The notes beneath the pieces were generated by a model, which searched no databases, was not told the origin of the DNA, and worked only from the letters and a program-made list of their open reading frames with translations. Positions 61,813 to 64,000 of a stretch of DNA of 64,000 nucleotides are shown here, piece by piece. A program made the translations under genes and the position numbers. How positions within the stretch are numbered: the stretch's first letter is position 1; each line of letters opens with the position of its first letter. The stretch lies in assembly GCF_036250065.1 (NCBI RefSeq), contig NZ_CP109199.1:7686001-7750000 (forward strand). The letters are read 5' to 3'. This DNA comes from Micromonospora sp. NBC_01699. Lineage in GTDB: Bacteria > Actinomycetota > Actinomycetes > Mycobacteriales > Micromonosporaceae.

Positions 61813-63280
61813 ACCACCGGTACGGCCGTTGCGTCGGCTCCTCGGCCTGGGGTTGCGGCTGCGGCTGCTGGGGTGGGCGCTGGCCCTGCTCGCGGTCGCC
61901 AGTCTCGCCTCGGTGGTGGTGATCCGCCAGGTGCTGCTCAACCAGCTCGAAAACCGCATCGGTACGGACATGCGCCAGGAGGTGACCGAGTTCCGGCGAC
62001 TGGTCGGCGGCCGTGACCCGGCGAGCGGGCAGCCGTTCGGGCCCGACCTGCGGGCGATCGCGGACACGTACCTGCTGCGCAACGAGCCGCAGGCCGGGGA
62101 GGCGGTGCTGGTGCTGGTCGACGGGGCGTTCTACCGGGCGACCGAGGCGCCACCGTACGACCTGAGCGGTGATGTTGAGCTGATGCGCCGGTGGGCCGGG
62201 CTGACCGAGAGCGCGTACGGGCGGGTCCGGGACAGCCCCGAGGGTCCGGCGCACTGGCTCGCCGTACCGTTGATCATCGACGGCGCGGTACGCGGCCAGG
62301 TGGTCGTGGTCGAGTTCGGCGCCGAACGGCGAGCCGACATCGACGACGCCGTACGCCTGATGGCGCTCGCCTGCCTGCTGGTGATCGTGGTCGTCGCGGC
62401 CGGCGGTTACCTGGCCATGGGCCGGGCGTTGCGTCCACTTCGGACGGTTACCGAGACCGCGCGCACGATCGAGGAGACCGACCTCTCCCGCCGGATCGAG
62501 GTCACCGGCACCGACGAGGTCGCCGACCTGGCGCACACCTTCAACGGCATGCTCGGGCGGCTGCACCGGGCCTTCGCCGCGCAGCAGGCGTTCGTCTCCG
62601 ACGCCGGGCACGAACTGCGTACCCCGATCACCATCGTCCGGGGTCACCTGGAACTGATGGGCGACGACCCGGACGACCGGGCCGAGACCATCGCACTGGT
62701 CACCGACGAACTGGACCGGATGAACCGGATGGTGAACGACCTGCTCATGCTCGCCAAGGCCGAGCAGCCCGACTTCCTGCACCCCGACCACGTGGAGGTC
62801 GACCTGATGATGCACGACGTCTACGCCAAGGCCGGCGCCCTCGGTGACCGGGAGTGGCGGATCGGCACCATCGAGGAGGTGACCGTGCTCGCCGACCGGC
62901 AGCGGCTGACCCAGGCGCTGATGCAGCTCGCCCAGAATGCCGTTCAGTTCACCGGTCCCGGGGACACCATCGAACTGTCCGCCCGGGTGGAGCATCCCGG
63001 CCAGGTCGAACCCGGCCGGGTGCTGCTTTCCGTACGGGACACCGGGGTCGGCATCGAGCCCGAGGACCGGGAACGGATCTTCGCCCGGTTCGCCCGCGCC
63101 GAACACGCCCGCGCCCGAGCCGAGGGGGCCGGGCTGGGCCTGGCCATCGTGGCGGCGATCGCCGAGGCCCACCGGGGCGCCGTCGCGGTGGACAGCGTTC
63201 CCGGCGCGGGCTCGACCTTCACCCTGGTCCTGCCCGCCACCGCGGTCCTGCCCGGACCGATGATCGGGGGCCTCCGGTGA
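61790..63280 (+). CDS. Sensor histidine kinase (system 2)
   Basis: 496-residue membrane kinase. Helix 1 LRLLGWALALLAVASLASVVVI; sensor domain (MRQEVTEFRRLVGGRDP, YLLRNEPQAGEAVLVLVDG); helix 2 LMALACLLVIVVVAAGGYL; HAMP; H-box DAGHELRTPITI; N-box QLAQNAVQFT; G1 DTGVGI; G2 GAGLGLAIV. ATG at 61790 or 61784 lies inside the Asp-rich repeat of the upstream gene, in another frame. Paralogue of the kinase at 50769. Confidence 0.94.
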   Translation: MTTGTTTEPPVRPLRRLLGLGLRLRLLGWALALLAVASLASVVVIRQVLLNQLENRIGTDMRQEVTEFRRLVGGRDPASGQPFGPDLRAIADTYLLRNEPQAGEAVLVLVDGAFYRATEAPPYDLSGDVELMRRWAGLTESAYGRVRDSPEGPAHWLAVPLIIDGAVRGQVVVVEFGAERRADIDDAVRLMALACLLVIVVVAAGGYLAMGRALRPLRTVTETARTIEETDLSRRIEVTGTDEVADLAHTFNGMLGRLHRAFAAQQAFVSDAGHELRTPITIVRGHLELMGDDPDDRAETIALVTDELDRMNRMVNDLLMLAKAEQPDFLHPDHVEVDLMMHDVYAKAGALGDREWRIGTIEEVTVLADRQRLTQALMQLAQNAVQFTGPGDTIELSARVEHPGQVEPGRVLLSVRDTGVGIEPEDRERIFARFARAEHARARAEGAGLGLAIVAAIAEAHRGAVAVDSVPGAGSTFTLVLPATAVLPGPMIGGLR

Positions 63281-63936
63281 ACCGGGTGCTGATCGCCGAG
63301 GACGAGCCGCGGATCGCCTCGTTCCTGACCAAGGGCCTGCGCGCGGCCGGCTACGTGACCACGGTGGTGACCAGCGGCGTGGAGGTCGCCGTCGCCGCCC
63401 GCAGTGGAGACTTCGACGTGCTGATCCTGGACCTCGGGCTGCCCGGCCAGGACGGGTTGGCCGCCCTGGCCCAGCTCCGGGCGCGGGGCGAGCGGCTGCC
63501 GGTGATCGTGCTGACCGCCCGGGACGCGGTGCCGGACCGGGTCGCCGGGCTCGACCTCGGTGCCGACGACTACATGACCAAGCCGTTCAGCTTCGACGAA
63601 CTCCTGGCCCGGGTACGGGCCCGGCTGCGCGAGCACGGGCAGGCCACCCCGACCGTGGTCCAGGCCGGTCCGATCCGGCTCGACCTGGTACGCCGTACGG
63701 CCACCGTGAACGGGGAGCTGGTCGAGTTGACCGGGCGGGAGTTCCTGCTCGCCGAGACGCTGTTGCGGCACCCCGGTCAGGTGCTCAGTCGGGAGCAGCT
63801 GCTGGACCGGGTCTGGGGGCTGGCCCACGATCCCGGCTCGAACGTGGTGGACGTGTACATCGGCTACCTGCGCCGCAAGCTCGGCACCAACCTGATCCAG
63901 ACCGTACGTGGCATCGGCTACCGCCTGGCCGGCTGA
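63277..63936 (+). CDS. OmpR-family response regulator (system 2)
   Basis: 219-residue regulator: a receiver domain with E8/D9, phospho-acceptor D52 (VLILDLGLP) and the KPF motif (YMTKPF), then a winged helix (LTGREFLLAETLLRHPGQVLSREQLL, VYIGYLRRKLGTNLIQTVRGIGYRL). GTG at 63277 overlaps the kinase stop as GTGA. Likely binds the 11-bp repeats at 61315 and so may control both its own operon and the giant surface protein. Confidence 0.96.
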   Translation: MNRVLIAEDEPRIASFLTKGLRAAGYVTTVVTSGVEVAVAARSGDFDVLILDLGLPGQDGLAALAQLRARGERLPVIVLTARDAVPDRVAGLDLGADDYMTKPFSFDELLARVRARLREHGQATPTVVQAGPIRLDLVRRTATVNGELVELTGREFLLAETLLRHPGQVLSREQLLDRVWGLAHDPGSNVVDVYIGYLRRKLGTNLIQTVRGIGYRLAG

Positions 63937-64000
63937 TCCACCGCTGTCGTCGTACCGGTGATTGACCTCAACCGTTGTTGAGGTTGCAGGCTCTCCGGGT

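Overview
The window is about 64 kb of very high-GC actinomycete chromosome. Gene content and order (radA, disA, mutY, clpC, lsr2, lysS, then coaX-nadC-nadB-panD-panC, and a monoderm Tad pilus locus) point to Micromonosporaceae, in the range of Micromonospora, Plantactinospora or Actinoplanes. This placement is inferred from gene content; no search was run. No tRNA, rRNA, insertion sequence, prophage or CRISPR array was found.

Layout. 1-3.9 kb: a specialised-metabolite locus with a type III polyketide synthase (cut by the window edge), an acyl-CoA dehydrogenase-like flavoprotein, a methyltransferase and a divergent UbiA-type prenyltransferase. The set resembles actinomycete prenylated alkyl-quinone or alkylresorcinol pathways. 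4-16 kb: genome maintenance and housekeeping: a lipoprotein, radA, disA (c-di-AMP synthase), a secreted protein, def, an ACT-domain regulator, mutY, clpC, lsr2 and lysS. 16-24 kb: a leftward cofactor run (a DUF2520 dehydrogenase-like gene, panC, panD, a septum-formation lipoprotein, nadB, nadC, coaX) serving CoA and NAD synthesis. 24-28 kb: a beta-propeller phytase, a MidA-like methyltransferase and three small membrane proteins. 28-39.5 kb: the Tad/Flp pilus locus, with prepilin peptidase and a fibronectin-III protein leftward, and two surface proteins, a SAF/CpaB protein, TadZ, TadA, TadB, TadC, a pilin, three TadE/TadG-type pseudopilins and a LysM protein rightward.

39.5-50 kb is accessory: a Rieske/DUF2231 membrane protein, an NAD-dependent epimerase, a helix-turn-helix protein, a Ser/Thr kinase fused to a ricin-type lectin domain, a possible SUKH immunity protein, two decayed genes (a frameshifted CGNR regulator and an oxidoreductase stub), DUF4259, a crotonase, a DUF1996 lipoprotein and a PemK/MazF-like toxin. 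50-64 kb: a 2870-residue secreted beta-helix/Ig-like/DNRLRE protein bracketed by two paralogous OmpR-type two-component systems.

Non-coding signals are the most distinctive part. (i) A palindromic element with the motif GATCTAGGG, set between a C-rich and a G-rich tract, occurs in two convergent gene junctions (10.9 and 41.9 kb), with a degenerate relative at 50.0 kb. (ii) 11-bp-phased direct repeats, the usual form of OmpR-family operators, lie in the upstream regions of both two-component systems; one of them is shared with the giant surface-protein gene. (iii) A perfect 23-bp-arm hairpin sits inside the coding start of the first TadE gene, just after the pilin gene. (iv) Iteron-like, palindromic or DnaA-box clusters lie upstream of the Rieske/epimerase pair, mutY and clpC. 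(v) Five genes share a leaderless start architecture: TAnnnT, exactly 6 nt, then GTG.
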